Shown in pieces: positions 54,021-63,953 of a DNA stretch of 64,000 nucleotides (the first letter of the stretch is position 1; each line of letters begins with the position of its first letter). The notes beneath the pieces were generated by a model. That model had not been told where the DNA came from and ran no database searches. It saw only the letters and a list, made by a program, of their open reading frames with translations. The position numbers were made by a program, and so were the translations under genes. Location: contig NZ_CP080417.1 in the NCBI RefSeq assembly GCF_019457535.1, positions 3,534,001-3,598,000 on the forward strand. Direction: 5' to 3'. The DNA is from Shewanella halotolerans (GTDB lineage Bacteria; Pseudomonadota; Gammaproteobacteria; Enterobacterales; Shewanellaceae).

Positions 54021-55196
54021 TTACCCGAAGGCCTGGATGCCAGTCTGCGCGCGGCCCAGGATGAGCGCATGAATATCATGGGTGCCTTCGTAGGTGTTGA
54101 CGGCCTCGAGGTTCATCACGTGGCGGATCACATGAAACTCGTCGCTGATGCCGTTGCCGCCGTGCATGTCGCGGGAGGTACGGGCGATCTCCAGCGCCTT
54201 ACCGCAAGAGTTACGCTTGATGAGAGAGATGGCCTCGACGGGCAGCGCGTCCTGATCCATCAGGCGACCGGCCTGCAGGCAGGCAAACAAGCCTGTGGTG
54301 ATCTCTGTCTGCATGTCCGCCAGCTTCTTCTGGATCAGCTGAGTTGCTGCCAACGGGCGGTTAAACTGAATACGGTCCAGGCTGTATTGACGCGCCGCGT
54401 GCCAACAGAACTCTGCCGCCCCCAGTGCGCCCCAAGCGATGCCGTAGCGGGCCTTGTTGAGACAGCCAAACGGCCCCTTGAGTCCCTCGACGTTAGGCAG
54501 CAGCGCCTCTTCACCCACCTCGACATTGTCCATCACTATCTCGCCGGTAATAGAAGCTCTAAGGCTGAACTTACCCTCAATCTTAGGTGCGCTCAGCCCC
54601 TTCATCCCCTTCTCGAGGATGAAGCCACGGATCACGCCGTCGAGCTTGGCCCACACCACAAACACATCCGCGATAGGCGAGTTAGTGATCCACATCTTGG
54701 CACCGTTGAGACGATAGCCGCCGTCGATACGCTCGGCGCGGGTCTTCATCCCGCCGGGATCTGAGCCCACATCCGGCTCGGTCAGACCAAAACAGCCCAC
54801 CCATTCGCCGGTTGCCAGCTTAGGCAGATATTTCTGACGCTGCGCCTCGCTGCCATAGGTATAGATGGGGTGCATCACCAGGGAAGATTGCACGCTCATG
54901 GCGCTGCGATAGCCGCTATCGACCCGTTCAATCTCGCGGGCCACCAGGCCGTAACTGACATAGTTAGCGTTGGCGCAGCCATAGGCCTCGGGCAGGGTCG
55001 CCCCCAGGAGTCCTAGCTCACCCAGTTCATTCATGATCTCACGGTCGAAATGCTCGTTGCGATTGGCCATCAATACCCGGGTCATCAACTTCTCTTGGGC
55101 ATAGTCGTGCACCATGTCGCGGATCATGCGTTCATCTTCGCTAAGCAATGCATCGAATTGCAGTGGATCTTGCCAATCAAATTTCACTCGAGCCAT
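54021..55196 (-). CDS. gcdH: Glutaryl-CoA dehydrogenase (acyl-CoA dehydrogenase family)
   Basis: A 391-residue flavoenzyme with the family pattern CFGLTEPDVGSDPGGMKT (about 125-142) and the glutaryl-CoA dehydrogenase end TYEGTHDIHALILGRAQTG, where Glu in YEGTHDIH is the catalytic base. It oxidises and decarboxylates glutaryl-CoA to crotonyl-CoA in lysine and tryptophan breakdown. I use the ATG at 55196, with aagga eight bases upstream; an earlier ATG lacks a site. A divergent LysR gene and E1/acyltransferase genes flank it. Confidence 0.93.
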   Translation of the reverse strand: MARVKFDWQDPLQFDALLSEDERMIRDMVHDYAQEKLMTRVLMANRNEHFDREIMNELGELGLLGATLPEAYGCANANYVSYGLVAREIERVDSGYRSAMSVQSSLVMHPIYTYGSEAQRQKYLPKLATGEWVGCFGLTEPDVGSDPGGMKTRAERIDGGYRLNGAKMWITNSPIADVFVVWAKLDGVIRGFILEKGMKGLSAPKIEGKFSLRASITGEIVMDNVEVGEEALLPNVEGLKGPFGCLNKARYGIAWGALGAAEFCWHAARQYSLDRIQFNRPLAATQLIQKKLADMQTEITTGLFACLQAGRLMDQDALPVEAISLIKRNSCGKALEIARTSRDMHGGNGISDEFHVIRHVMNLEAVNTYEGTHDIHALILGRAQTGIQAFG

Positions 55197-55385
55197 GAGT
55201 CTGTTCCTTGCTGTCATTTATTGTTTTGGTTGCAGCTGGTGACTAATTCACCACTTGCTAATTCGACTAGCATAGGCATAATTTATCCGTAGGAAAAATA
55301 TTCTTTTTGTTTAGCTTACATAGTTATTTCCTATATCTTACGTAAGCGTAAAGATGAGCCTCGACACTATCCTAAGAGCCTAGCC

Positions 55386-56222
55386 ATGAACCTCAGAGCC
55401 CTAAGCTACTTTGTCGCCGTCTACGATAAGGGCACCATCAGCGCCGCTGCCAAGCAGTGCTATATCGCCCAGCCCTCTATCTCCTCGGCCATCAGCCAGC
55501 TCGAAGACGAGCTCAACACTCAGCTGTTCCAGCGCCACGGCAGAGGAGTTAGCCCCACAGAGTCGGCAGAGCGCCTCTATCCCCTGGCTCAGCGGCTGCT
55601 GAACGAGTCCAAGGCGATCGCTTCGCTGTTTAATACCCCGGAGCAGCGCCAACCCTTCAAACTTGGGCTGATCAACTCCCTCGGGGTGCAGCGCATGAGC
55701 ATGCTGCTCAAAGACTTCAGCCAGGCCTGCCATGATATGGAGCTCACCCTGGTCGAGGCCAACGAGCCCTGCGACGCCCGTATCATCACCACCAGTCAGC
55801 TAAAGTCGGACGAAGTATTTCAGCCCATCTGGCATGACGACTATCTGCTGGCGATCCCCTCGACCATGAGCCTGGCCCTGAAGAAGGAGATCCGCCTGCA
55901 GGATCTTAGCGGTCAGCCCTTCATCCACCGCGCCCCCTGCGAGGCGCTGGCGGATCTACAGCAGCTGATGGATCTCGAGGGGATAAAGATGCAGATCCGC
56001 GCGCGGATCCAAACGGTAGAGTACGCGGTAGGCTTGGTAGCGGCCGGGGTCGGCATCGCCCTGGTGCCCGCCCTGCCGGTATTGATGGAGCAAAGTAACA
56101 TCATCTATAAGGCGATTGGCGATCTGCAGCTCAGGCGCACCGTCGGTCTGGCCATGCAAAGAGAAGGTGAGCGCACCGAGCAGCAGAAACAGTTGCAACA
56201 AGTCAGCAAACTCTATAGCTAA
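55386..56222 (+). CDS. LysR-type regulator divergent from gcdH
   Basis: A 278-residue LysR protein with the helix-turn-helix at about 16-40 (GTISAAAKQCYIAQPSISSAISQLEDEL). The effector domain is present but short. It is divergent from gcdH with 189 bases between the two start codons, holding AT-rich sequence and a CTTACGTAAG palindrome near 55338-55347. Regulation of gcdH, as by GcdR-type proteins, is likely. Confidence 0.9.
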   Translation: MNLRALSYFVAVYDKGTISAAAKQCYIAQPSISSAISQLEDELNTQLFQRHGRGVSPTESAERLYPLAQRLLNESKAIASLFNTPEQRQPFKLGLINSLGVQRMSMLLKDFSQACHDMELTLVEANEPCDARIITTSQLKSDEVFQPIWHDDYLLAIPSTMSLALKKEIRLQDLSGQPFIHRAPCEALADLQQLMDLEGIKMQIRARIQTVEYAVGLVAAGVGIALVPALPVLMEQSNIIYKAIGDLQLRRTVGLAMQREGERTEQQKQLQQVSKLYS

Positions 56223-56396
56223 AAGGGATCACAGCGGCGTACTCGCTACGCAACATCTCGCCAAAGCTTAATCAACACTAGGCATGAAGCTGTATCATTT
56301 TGCATCAGCAGCAGCGAAAACGCTGTGCATATATGACGTAAATGGTAATCTTTTGCTCAGACTCCTGTTTGACCCGATATTAGTGTATCTATACCC

Positions 56397-57278
56397 ATGA
56401 AGAACAAGCTGCTGACAAGCCTACTTACCTCTTTGCTCCTCTGCTTCGCCGTACAGGCCGAAGAGCAGAAGGTTTGTCATATGGATGATGAATGTGTCGA
56501 AGTAGGCCAGTGGCAACTTGGCCTGGCGCTAGGCTATGGTGAGCGTAGCAACCCTGTCCGCGACTACGACGATATCCCCATCTACCTGGCACCTACCCTG
56601 GCCTACTATGGTGACAGATGGTTTTTCGACAATGGCAATCTGGGTTACACCCTGGCGGATGAGGAGCTATTTAGCGTCATCCTGACCACCAGCTTCAGCA
56701 GCGACAGCGCCTACTTCTACCGTTGGGACCCGTCGAACATCTTTATCTCTGGCACCAGTCAGCTCAGCTCAACACCATCGGCATTTACCTCGCGTTTTCA
56801 AGCCTTTGGTGCCGAGCCCGAGCCGGTTTTTAACGAGCTCGAAGACAGAAAATTTACACTTCTTGGCGGAGCAGAAGCGTTTATTTACACACCAATGGGT
56901 ATAATCAACCTCGCCCTGGCCCACGATCTTTTCGACGTGCACTCCGGCATGGAGGCCAAGGTGAAGTGGCTCTACAACCTATCATGGACCGACTGGAAAT
57001 TTGAATTCGCCGCAGTGGCTAACTGGAAGAGCGAAGAGATCATCAACTACTATTACGGCGTACGTCCAAGTGAGAACACCTATTGGAGTGAACGCTACCG
57101 TGCCGGTTCTGGCACTAATTTAGGATTAGAATTGACGACACAATACATAATGAGTGAGCACTGGGAATTGCTCTTCCTGGTACGCTATACCGACTTGGCC
57201 GATGAAATCACCGCCAGTCCGCTCGTCACTGAAAGTTACACCAACACTTACTTTATCGGCACTGCCTATAGGTTCTAA
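56397..57278 (+). CDS. MipA/OmpV-family outer-membrane protein
   Basis: A 293-residue protein with a signal peptide (residues 1-21, ending VQA) and a beta-barrel of the MipA/OmpV type: GQWQLGLALGYGERSNPV, IYLAPTLAYYGDRWFFDNGNLGYT and the C-terminal strand ending YFIGTAYRF, with the terminal aromatic needed for outer-membrane insertion. It begins an operon with DUF3019 and an RstAB-like system. Members scaffold murein enzymes or respond to envelope stress. Confidence 0.9.
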   Translation: MKNKLLTSLLTSLLLCFAVQAEEQKVCHMDDECVEVGQWQLGLALGYGERSNPVRDYDDIPIYLAPTLAYYGDRWFFDNGNLGYTLADEELFSVILTTSFSSDSAYFYRWDPSNIFISGTSQLSSTPSAFTSRFQAFGAEPEPVFNELEDRKFTLLGGAEAFIYTPMGIINLALAHDLFDVHSGMEAKVKWLYNLSWTDWKFEFAAVANWKSEEIINYYYGVRPSENTYWSERYRAGSGTNLGLELTTQYIMSEHWELLFLVRYTDLADEITASPLVTESYTNTYFIGTAYRF

Positions 57279-57292
57279 GGTTAGTGTTTTCA

Positions 57293-57694
57293 ATGACTTT
57301 TAAGCTGATACAGGCAACCCTTGTCATCATTTTACTGTGTAACATTACCTATGCTGCGGGCCAAGAGTCTACGGCCAGCTTGTCGTTGTCACCCCAATTT
57401 TGCATCACGGCCGATGTCGAGCAGAGCTGTGAAATCGAGTTGGTACTAAACTGGGAGACCTCCTATCCCCAGGTAGTTTGCATCATGTCGGATCATGACG
57501 AGCTGGAGAAGTGGTGCGCCAACTCGCCCAGTACCCATTCACTCACCCTGAAGGTTGAGACACAAAAAGATATTCAATTTGTCATGATAGACAAAGAAAG
57601 CCACCAAACCTTGGCCGGCGTAAAATTAAAAGTTACCCCTACTTCGGCGCCTCAGGTGAGACGTCGTTATCGCAACCCCTGGAGTCTATTCTAA
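57293..57694 (+). CDS. DUF3019 secreted protein
   Basis: A 133-residue exported protein with a signal peptide (about 1-23) and a DUF3019 domain with conserved LSPQFCITADVEQSCEIE and CIMSDHDELEKWC cysteines. It ends in a basic tail (RRRYRNPWSLF). Its stop overlaps the next start by one base (taatga). DUF3019 genes occur beside RstAB-like systems in Shewanella-type genomes; it may be a periplasmic ligand or modulator of the kinase, which is inference. Confidence 0.82.
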   Translation: MTFKLIQATLVIILLCNITYAAGQESTASLSLSPQFCITADVEQSCEIELVLNWETSYPQVVCIMSDHDELEKWCANSPSTHSLTLKVETQKDIQFVMIDKESHQTLAGVKLKVTPTSAPQVRRRYRNPWSLF

Positions 57695-58407
57695 TGACAG
57701 AATCTCAATCGACCCATAGAGTCTTGCTCGTCGAAGACGATATTCGTCTGGCAAACCTGATTGTGGATTATTTAAAGTCGCATGGAATGCACGTGGAAGT
57801 TGAGCGTCGCGGTGATACCGTATTGACCCGACTGATCAACTACAAACCAGATATCATCTTGCTCGATATCATGCTGCCAGGGATGGATGGCCTTACCCTT
57901 TGTGAAAAGCTGCCCGACTACTTCGCCGGCCCAATCCTGCTGATGAGCGCACTGGGTTCCAACGAAGATCAGATCAAAGGGCTAGAACTGGGCGCCGACG
58001 ACTATGTGGTCAAGCCGGTAGATCCTGCCCTGCTTATCGCCCGCATCAACAATCTGCTGCGCCGCACCGCCAAGCCGCCACAGGCAGAATCTCACTGCCT
58101 GAGTTTCGGCAAGCTGAGCATAGATCCCCACACTCAGGCGATTCGCCTTGGCGATCTCGAGGTGGATCTCACCAGCCATGAGTTCGAACTCCTCTGGCTG
58201 CTAGCCTCACAGGCCGGCCAGGTACTGAGCCGCCAATATATCTATCAATACCTGCTCAACATCGACTTCGATGGAAAGGACAGGAAGATCGACGTGCGTA
58301 TCTCACGGCTACGCAAGAAGTTAGGTGACAATATCGAAACCCCATTTAGAATTAAGACGGTATGGGGTCAGGGGTATCTGTTTGCCCCAGAAGCCTGGAA
58401 CAACTAA
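57694..58407 (+). CDS. OmpR-family response regulator, RstA-like
   Basis: A 237-residue regulator with a receiver domain (Asp58 in LLDIMLPGMDG, Lys in VVKPVDP) and a C-terminal winged helix (LTSHEFELLWLLASQAGQVLS, then RKIDVRISRLRKKLGD). The sequence around the receiver resembles RstA of E. coli. It should bind DNA in the operon it belongs to and activate envelope genes. The kinase gene follows after ten bases. Confidence 0.93.
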   Translation: MTESQSTHRVLLVEDDIRLANLIVDYLKSHGMHVEVERRGDTVLTRLINYKPDIILLDIMLPGMDGLTLCEKLPDYFAGPILLMSALGSNEDQIKGLELGADDYVVKPVDPALLIARINNLLRRTAKPPQAESHCLSFGKLSIDPHTQAIRLGDLEVDLTSHEFELLWLLASQAGQVLSRQYIYQYLLNIDFDGKDRKIDVRISRLRKKLGDNIETPFRIKTVWGQGYLFAPEAWNN

Positions 58408-58417
58408 CGGAGCTGCG

Positions 58418-59701
58418 TTGAAACGACTCTTCATCAGCCTATACCTGCTACTGAGCCTCAGTTTTCTCGGTATAGGCTGGACCTTAGACAGCATCTGGCA
58501 AAACAATGTCGACGATAGCGGTGTGCAGGATGCGCCGCTCATCGCCTTAGCCCAGCTGATCGGCAAGCTGCCAGAGAGCCAGCGCGAGGCGTTTCTCGCC
58601 GAGCTTAGTACCCAACAAAGCTATCCCCTCAGGCTACTGCCTAAGGCTCAGGTGGCGGTCAACCTAGACGACTCCCTCGCTCGCGACAACGTCTTGGTCA
58701 CGGCGCCGGATGAACAACACGAGCTGCATTTTATCCAGGTGGATGACCAGCAGATCCTGATGGCCGGCCCCATAGAGATAGATCCCAGGGAGCAGCTGCG
58801 CGGCCTGTTTACCCTCTTCTTCTACCTTTCCCTGGCACTGGTCGCGCTGATCTGGGTCTGGCCCCTGTCACGGGACCTCAAGACCTTACGTCTGGCGACC
58901 AAGGCATTCGGTCAGGCCAAGTGGGACACCCAGATTCAACTCTCCAGCCGCTCTCAGGTGCAGCCGCTGGCCAGCACCTTCAACGAGATGGCGCGCCACA
59001 TCAGCGCCCTGATAGAGAACCAGAAGCATCTCTCCAACGCCGTCTCCCACGAGATCAGAACGCCCCTGGCCCGGCTCAAATTTGCCCTGGCCCTGGTGCC
59101 CCAATACTGCGCGCCGGACTCAGACCCCGCCCAGCGACAGGCGTTTCTCGACGAGATGCAGCAAGATGTCAAAGAGATGGAGACCCTGCTGCAGGAGCTG
59201 CTGACCTATGCCAGCCTGGAGTCTCAGCAGCAGGACCTGGAATTTGAATGCTGCGAGCTGACCCGGCTCACCCAACAAACCATCAGCCGGCTGCAAAACC
59301 GCCACAGCATTCCGATTTATTTTGACGAGCAGACGCCTGAGCTGAAGGTGATGGGCGACCCGTCACTCATCGAGCGGGCACTGCAAAACCTGATCATCAA
59401 CGCCCAGCGTTTCGCCCAAAGTCATATCACCATCGCCATCCGCCAGGACAACAAGTCGGTGCAGCTAGAGGTGATGGACGACGGCCCGGGCATCGCCGCC
59501 GTGGATCAGGAGAAGATCTTCGAGCCCTTCTATCGCAGCAAGGTGGTGCAGAACGGCAACAAGGGCCATGGCCTGGGACTGGCCATCATCAAACGCATCA
59601 TGCACAAACACAATGGCCGGGTATCACTGGCCAGCGAGCCTGGCAATACGGTATTTACCCTGAGCTGGCCCAGGGTGAGTACCAACAGACTAAGAAAATA
59701 G
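58418..59701 (+). CDS. Sensor histidine kinase, RstB-like
   Basis: A 427-residue membrane kinase. It starts at TTG 58418, with ggag five bases upstream; a longer frame would overlap the regulator. Two membrane helices (about 3-23 and 137-157) enclose a periplasmic loop of about 110 residues, then HAMP, HisKA with His211 in SHEIRTPLARLKFA, and HATPase (DDGPGIA, then GHGLGLAI). It is the partner of the RstA-like regulator. Confidence 0.92.
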   Translation: MKRLFISLYLLLSLSFLGIGWTLDSIWQNNVDDSGVQDAPLIALAQLIGKLPESQREAFLAELSTQQSYPLRLLPKAQVAVNLDDSLARDNVLVTAPDEQHELHFIQVDDQQILMAGPIEIDPREQLRGLFTLFFYLSLALVALIWVWPLSRDLKTLRLATKAFGQAKWDTQIQLSSRSQVQPLASTFNEMARHISALIENQKHLSNAVSHEIRTPLARLKFALALVPQYCAPDSDPAQRQAFLDEMQQDVKEMETLLQELLTYASLESQQQDLEFECCELTRLTQQTISRLQNRHSIPIYFDEQTPELKVMGDPSLIERALQNLIINAQRFAQSHITIAIRQDNKSVQLEVMDDGPGIAAVDQEKIFEPFYRSKVVQNGNKGHGLGLAIIKRIMHKHNGRVSLASEPGNTVFTLSWPRVSTNRLRK

Positions 59702-59779
59702 CAGACGGAAAACGGGCTTAAACGAGTAAGTGGTTTGTCGATGAGGACTAACTCGACATTGGGTTAACGCCAGCCGAGA

Positions 59780-60046
59780 TCAATCGATGTCGAAGTCCAG
59801 CGATTGGGTCGCGGCGGCGCGCTCCTCCAGGATAGCCGTCTTCTTCGCCTTCAACAGGGCCAGACGACGACGGCGATGGCGCTGCTTACACAGGCGGATC
59901 ACCTCATTTTTCTGGGCGTCAGAGAAGTTCAGCCAGTTGAAGCGCTCCTCTCTGCTACGCAGGCAGCCCTTGCAATAGCCCCTGGCGTCTGTCTGACAGA
60001 CACCGATACAGGGACTGGGGATCTCGAAAAACTCTAACTGTTCCAT
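59780..60046 (-). CDS. DUF1289 protein
   Basis: An 88-residue cytoplasmic protein with the DUF1289 pattern SPCIGVCQTDARGYCKGCLRS, four cysteines that probably bind zinc or an iron-sulfur cluster, then WLNFSDAQKNEVIRL and a basic stretch. I use the ATG at 60046; a GTG 15 bases earlier is also possible. The function is unknown. Confidence 0.82.
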   Translation of the reverse strand: MEQLEFFEIPSPCIGVCQTDARGYCKGCLRSREERFNWLNFSDAQKNEVIRLCKQRHRRRRLALLKAKKTAILEERAAATQSLDFDID

Positions 60047-60237
60047 GGGGGCTAGCCACACCTAATTATCTATGTCATCTTGAATTCGGGCTCACATAAG
60101 GGGACGCTAAATGAGCCTATAGTTAAAACATAACCTAATTCTCGGTAACTGGCTAAACTTTATTCATATCGCTACACTAAAAACTCTATTATAAATAAGC
60201 TGATAGCTGAATTTATGATTATTTCACAGGAAGCCCC

Positions 60238-60777
60238 ATGAACTCACTACGCCTGCTCATCCTCACAATCGCCGCCTTGCTACTGGGCGCCTGCGCCAGC
60301 AAACCCACCACAGATTACGATACTCAGTACGATTTTGATTCGCTCAAGCGATTTACCCTGCAGAGACCGGCCAATATCGGCGACCCCCTCAGCACTGAGC
60401 GGATCGATAGTGCTATCGTCGACAGCCTGACACAGCGCGGATACAGTCAGGTCGCCGAACAGTCCCAGTTTATGGTGACCTATGGCTTTAAGGTGGTGGA
60501 CAAGCCCAAGAGCTCAGGCCTCTCAATCGGCCTAGGCACAGGGAGCTGGGGCAGCTCTGGCGGCGTCGGTGTGGGCACCAGCGTCGGCGTGCCTCTGGGT
60601 AGCGACAGGGCCAAGATGCAAATCATCCAGATAGATATCGTCGACAGCGCCAGCAACAAGCTGATCTGGCGCGGCAGCGATAAGTTTGATTACGATGACG
60701 GCGGCGAGAAGAAGGCCAAAGAGACCCGGGAAACCGTGAACAAAATTCTCTCTCAGTTTCCCCCTAAGGCCCAATAA
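60238..60777 (+). CDS. DUF4136-domain lipoprotein
   Basis: A 179-residue lipoprotein with lipobox LGAC (Cys19) and a DUF4136 domain (DFDSLKRFTLQRP, RIDSAIVDSLTQRGY, VTYGFKV and the later IDIVDSASNKLIWRGS). A glycine-rich stretch (GLGTGSWGSSGGVGVGT) lies in the middle. It should sit in the envelope. It converges on the AAA+ gene. The function is unknown. Confidence 0.87.
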   Translation: MNSLRLLILTIAALLLGACASKPTTDYDTQYDFDSLKRFTLQRPANIGDPLSTERIDSAIVDSLTQRGYSQVAEQSQFMVTYGFKVVDKPKSSGLSIGLGTGSWGSSGGVGVGTSVGVPLGSDRAKMQIIQIDIVDSASNKLIWRGSDKFDYDDGGEKKAKETRETVNKILSQFPPKAQ

Positions 60778-60787
60778 TCTCCCCGCG

Positions 60788-62257
60788 CTATTGATGGGCG
60801 TTGACCGTACGCCCCTTTGCCCAATCACGCAGCGCGGCCAGCTTTTCCCGCATCACCACGGACAGGGGCCGCGTCTTCATCAACTCACCCAACAGCAGCT
60901 GCTGTGACACGCTCTGCTCCAGCGCCCGCGCCGTGTAACGGGCCGAGATGATCGCCTGCTCTATCTCGGCGCCGGAAAACCCCTGACTGGCCTGTGACAG
61001 CTTGGCCAGATCAAAGTTAAGCGGGTCCAACTGACGACGCTGCAGATGGATCAGGAAGATCGCCTGGCGCACGCTGTCGTCTGGCAGATCCACAAAGAAG
61101 ATCTCATCCATCCTGCCCTTACGCATCAGCTCCGGTGGCAAGGCGCTGATATCGTTGGCTGTGGCCACCAGAAACACCTCAGATTTACGCTCGGCCATCC
61201 AGGTGAGCAGCGCGCCGAGTATCCGCTTAGAGGTGCCATCATCGCTGCTGCCGCTGCTGAGCCCCTTCTCTATCTCGTCTATCCACAAGACACAGGGGGC
61301 CATGAGGTCGGCCAGTGCCAGGGCGTTGCGCAGATTCTTCTCTGTCTCGCCGATATACTTGTTATACAGCGCCGACATATCCAGACGCAGCAGGGGCCGC
61401 TGCCACATGCCCGCCACCGCCTTGGCCGCCAGGCTCTTGCCGCTGCCCTGTACCCCCAGCAGCAGAATCCCTTTGGGATGATCGACCCGACCCTCAGCAC
61501 TCGATGCAGGGCTACGCTGAGACAGCCATTTCTTCAGGTTATGCAAGCCAGCCACCTGAGAGAAGTCGCTGGTGTCATATTCGAACTGTAATACCCCTTC
61601 CATATCCAGCAGCTTAAACTTGCCCTGGTTGATCCTGTCCACGTCCGAGTGGGTGATCGCCCCGTCGTCCACTATCGCCTTGTGGGCCAGGCGGCGGGCA
61701 TCGTCGAAGGTCAGCCCCCTGAGGTTCTCCGCCAGCTTGAGCACCGCATCTTCATCGACGCTCTGCAGCAAGCCATCGGCACGGGCCCTGTCTATCTGCT
61801 CATAGATGAGGTTCTGCAGCTGCGCGGTATCTGGCAGCGAGATGGAGAAATGGGCGCAGTAGCGTTTTATCTCGGGCGGAATATCGAAGGCATGACTCAC
61901 CAGGACTATGGTATGTTTCAGCGCCTCATACTCCAGCGCGATCTCCTTGAGCAGGCGCACATTCTTGGGGGCGTTGTCGACGAAGGGATGAAAGTCACAC
62001 AACACATAGATCCCCTGCTGACTGCTAGACTTAATCTGCCCCAGGATCTCGGTGGGATCTGTGTTGAACTTCTGGGTCCCCATCTTCACATCGGCGCGGG
62101 TAAGGCCTTGAGTGATACTCCAGGTGAATAGCGGCTGATACAAGATGGTCGACACCCGCTTTAGCAGCTCAATTACCCGGTACTCTTCATAGGTTTCGAT
62201 CACCACTATGGGGGTGTTTGAGCGCAGGACGGCGGTGAGGTCCCTGATATCTTGCAT
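60788..62257 (-). CDS. AAA+ ATPase, Ycf46-like
   Basis: A 489-residue AAA+ protein. The Walker A motif is GVQGSGKS, Walker B is VLWIDEIEKG, sensor I is VATAND, and the second region of homology (PPELMRKGRMDEIF) is present. An N-terminal domain of about 200 residues precedes the ATPase and resembles that of Ycf46-type proteins. I use the second ATG (62257) because aagg touches the first. The client is unknown. Confidence 0.87.
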   Translation of the reverse strand: MQDIRDLTAVLRSNTPIVVIETYEEYRVIELLKRVSTILYQPLFTWSITQGLTRADVKMGTQKFNTDPTEILGQIKSSSQQGIYVLCDFHPFVDNAPKNVRLLKEIALEYEALKHTIVLVSHAFDIPPEIKRYCAHFSISLPDTAQLQNLIYEQIDRARADGLLQSVDEDAVLKLAENLRGLTFDDARRLAHKAIVDDGAITHSDVDRINQGKFKLLDMEGVLQFEYDTSDFSQVAGLHNLKKWLSQRSPASSAEGRVDHPKGILLLGVQGSGKSLAAKAVAGMWQRPLLRLDMSALYNKYIGETEKNLRNALALADLMAPCVLWIDEIEKGLSSGSSDDGTSKRILGALLTWMAERKSEVFLVATANDISALPPELMRKGRMDEIFFVDLPDDSVRQAIFLIHLQRRQLDPLNFDLAKLSQASQGFSGAEIEQAIISARYTARALEQSVSQQLLLGELMKTRPLSVVMREKLAALRDWAKGRTVNAHQ

Positions 62258-62541
62258 AATCATCCTTAAAAAAATAGTGGGTAGCCAGGCGCTATACTCG
62301 CTTAGTCGGCCTGGGACAGCATCAGCTATTGATACCCCACAAGCCGGGTAAATTCAATCTCATCGGTATCTGATGGCACAATTCGCCCCCGGACTGATCC
62401 CGAGACGAGTTACTGGCGTACAGACAGATCGACATGGCAAAATGTCTCTAAGCGTTTCAATTCAGGCTATAGTCCTAGCACGCCCTTGTCGCCAAGTTAG
62501 TGCGTAGTTAATCTATTTGTTCGTAATCTAAAGGTGTCCAG

Positions 62542-63855
62542 ATGTTTGGTTTTAATCGAAAAAAAGCGCTAATCCCACAGGATAAGGACTATCAGGCCCT
62601 GTGTGACGATAGTCAGATGCTTAGGGCGATTCGCCAGAGCGCGCCTTTTATCGAGTTCACCATAGAGGGGAAAATATTATCGGCCAATCAGCAGTTTCTC
62701 TCCGCCATCGGCTATAGACTCGAAGAGATACAGGGTCAACACCATAGGCTGCTCTGCAGCCCGTCACTGGCAAGCAGCGCCGCCTATCGCACCTTCTGGC
62801 AAAACCTCGCCAGGGGCGAGGCCAATCACGGCACCTTTCAGCGCCAACACAAGGATGGCTCACCAATCTGGATAGAGGCCACCTATGTGCCGGTTGCCGA
62901 CGACACGGGGCGCATCACTAAGGTGGTCAAGATCGCCAGCGACGTTACCCAGGAGAAACAGCAGGCAGAGCGACAAGAAGCGATATTCGATGCCTTAAAT
63001 AAGTCTCTTGCTTATATCGAGTTTACCCCGCAAGGGGAGATCATCAACGCCAACGCCAACTTTTGTAGCGCCATGGGCTACTCGCTCGAGCAATTAAAGG
63101 GGCAACACCACCGCCTCTTCTGCACCGAGGCCTTCATGCGCCAGCACCCCGACTTCTGGGCCGATCTCGCCAAGGGGCGTTTTCAGTCCGGCCTGTTTGA
63201 GCGCGTCACCAGACATGGGCAAGCCATCTGGTTAGAGGCCACCTATAACCCGGTATTCGATGATACAGGCCGGGTCGTGCGGGTAGTGAAACTGGCCAGC
63301 GACATAACCCCGCGCATCTTGCATCAGCAAGCGGTACAGGAGGCGTCACAACTCGCACACCAAAGCGCAGTAGAAACCGTAGAGATCACCGGCCAGGGGG
63401 CGAGCACCCTGAGCACCGCCACCAGCCTGGCCAATGAGATCGATGGTGCGGTAGCCGATGCCACAAGGCTGATGGGCGAACTGGCGCAGCAGTCGCAGCA
63501 GATCAGCCAGATAGTGCACACTATCGCCAAGGTAGCGGATCAGACTAACCTGCTGGCGCTGAACGCCGCCATCGAGGCGGCCCGCGCCGGCGAACAGGGC
63601 CGTGGTTTCGCCGTAGTTGCTGACGAGGTACGTAACCTAGCGGCCAACACCTCCAATGCCACCCAGGATATCGAGCGCATCGTCGCCCGCAACAGCGAGC
63701 TGACCCAAGTGTCTGAGCAGGGGATGCAATCGATTCAGCAGAAGGTCTCCCTCTCCAATCAACAGCTGGCGGCCACCCAGGCGTTGATCGACGAGATCCG
63801 CCGCGGGGCGCAGCAGGTAGCAGATACGGTCAATGGCCTGGTCAGCAAAGACTAA
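62542..63855 (+). CDS. Cytoplasmic PAS-PAS chemoreceptor (BdlA-like)
   Basis: A 437-residue soluble protein with two PAS domains (about 27-138 and 146-260), each ending in a DVT/DIT helix, followed by a short MCP signalling domain (QTNLLALNAAIEAARAGEQGRGFAVVADEVRNLA). There is no membrane helix or HAMP domain. The arrangement and length match BdlA of Pseudomonas, a sensor of biofilm dispersal, and related Aer-like energy sensors. The pairs of QGQHHRL(L/F)C motifs in both PAS domains suggest tandem duplication. Confidence 0.92.
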   Translation: MFGFNRKKALIPQDKDYQALCDDSQMLRAIRQSAPFIEFTIEGKILSANQQFLSAIGYRLEEIQGQHHRLLCSPSLASSAAYRTFWQNLARGEANHGTFQRQHKDGSPIWIEATYVPVADDTGRITKVVKIASDVTQEKQQAERQEAIFDALNKSLAYIEFTPQGEIINANANFCSAMGYSLEQLKGQHHRLFCTEAFMRQHPDFWADLAKGRFQSGLFERVTRHGQAIWLEATYNPVFDDTGRVVRVVKLASDITPRILHQQAVQEASQLAHQSAVETVEITGQGASTLSTATSLANEIDGAVADATRLMGELAQQSQQISQIVHTIAKVADQTNLLALNAAIEAARAGEQGRGFAVVADEVRNLAANTSNATQDIERIVARNSELTQVSEQGMQSIQQKVSLSNQQLAATQALIDEIRRGAQQVADTVNGLVSKD

Positions 63856-63929
63856 TCTCTTATGATTTACATTGAATAGACAGCTAAGCCCAAGAAAACA
63901 AAGCGCCAGTAACAAAGCACCAGTAAAAC

Positions 63930-63953
63930 AAAAGGCCCACCATGGGGCCTTTT
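63930..63953 (+). terminator. Terminator after the PAS chemoreceptor
   Basis: AAAAGGCCC / GGGCCTTTT stem with a six-base loop; the T-run is part of the stem. Confidence 0.75.
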
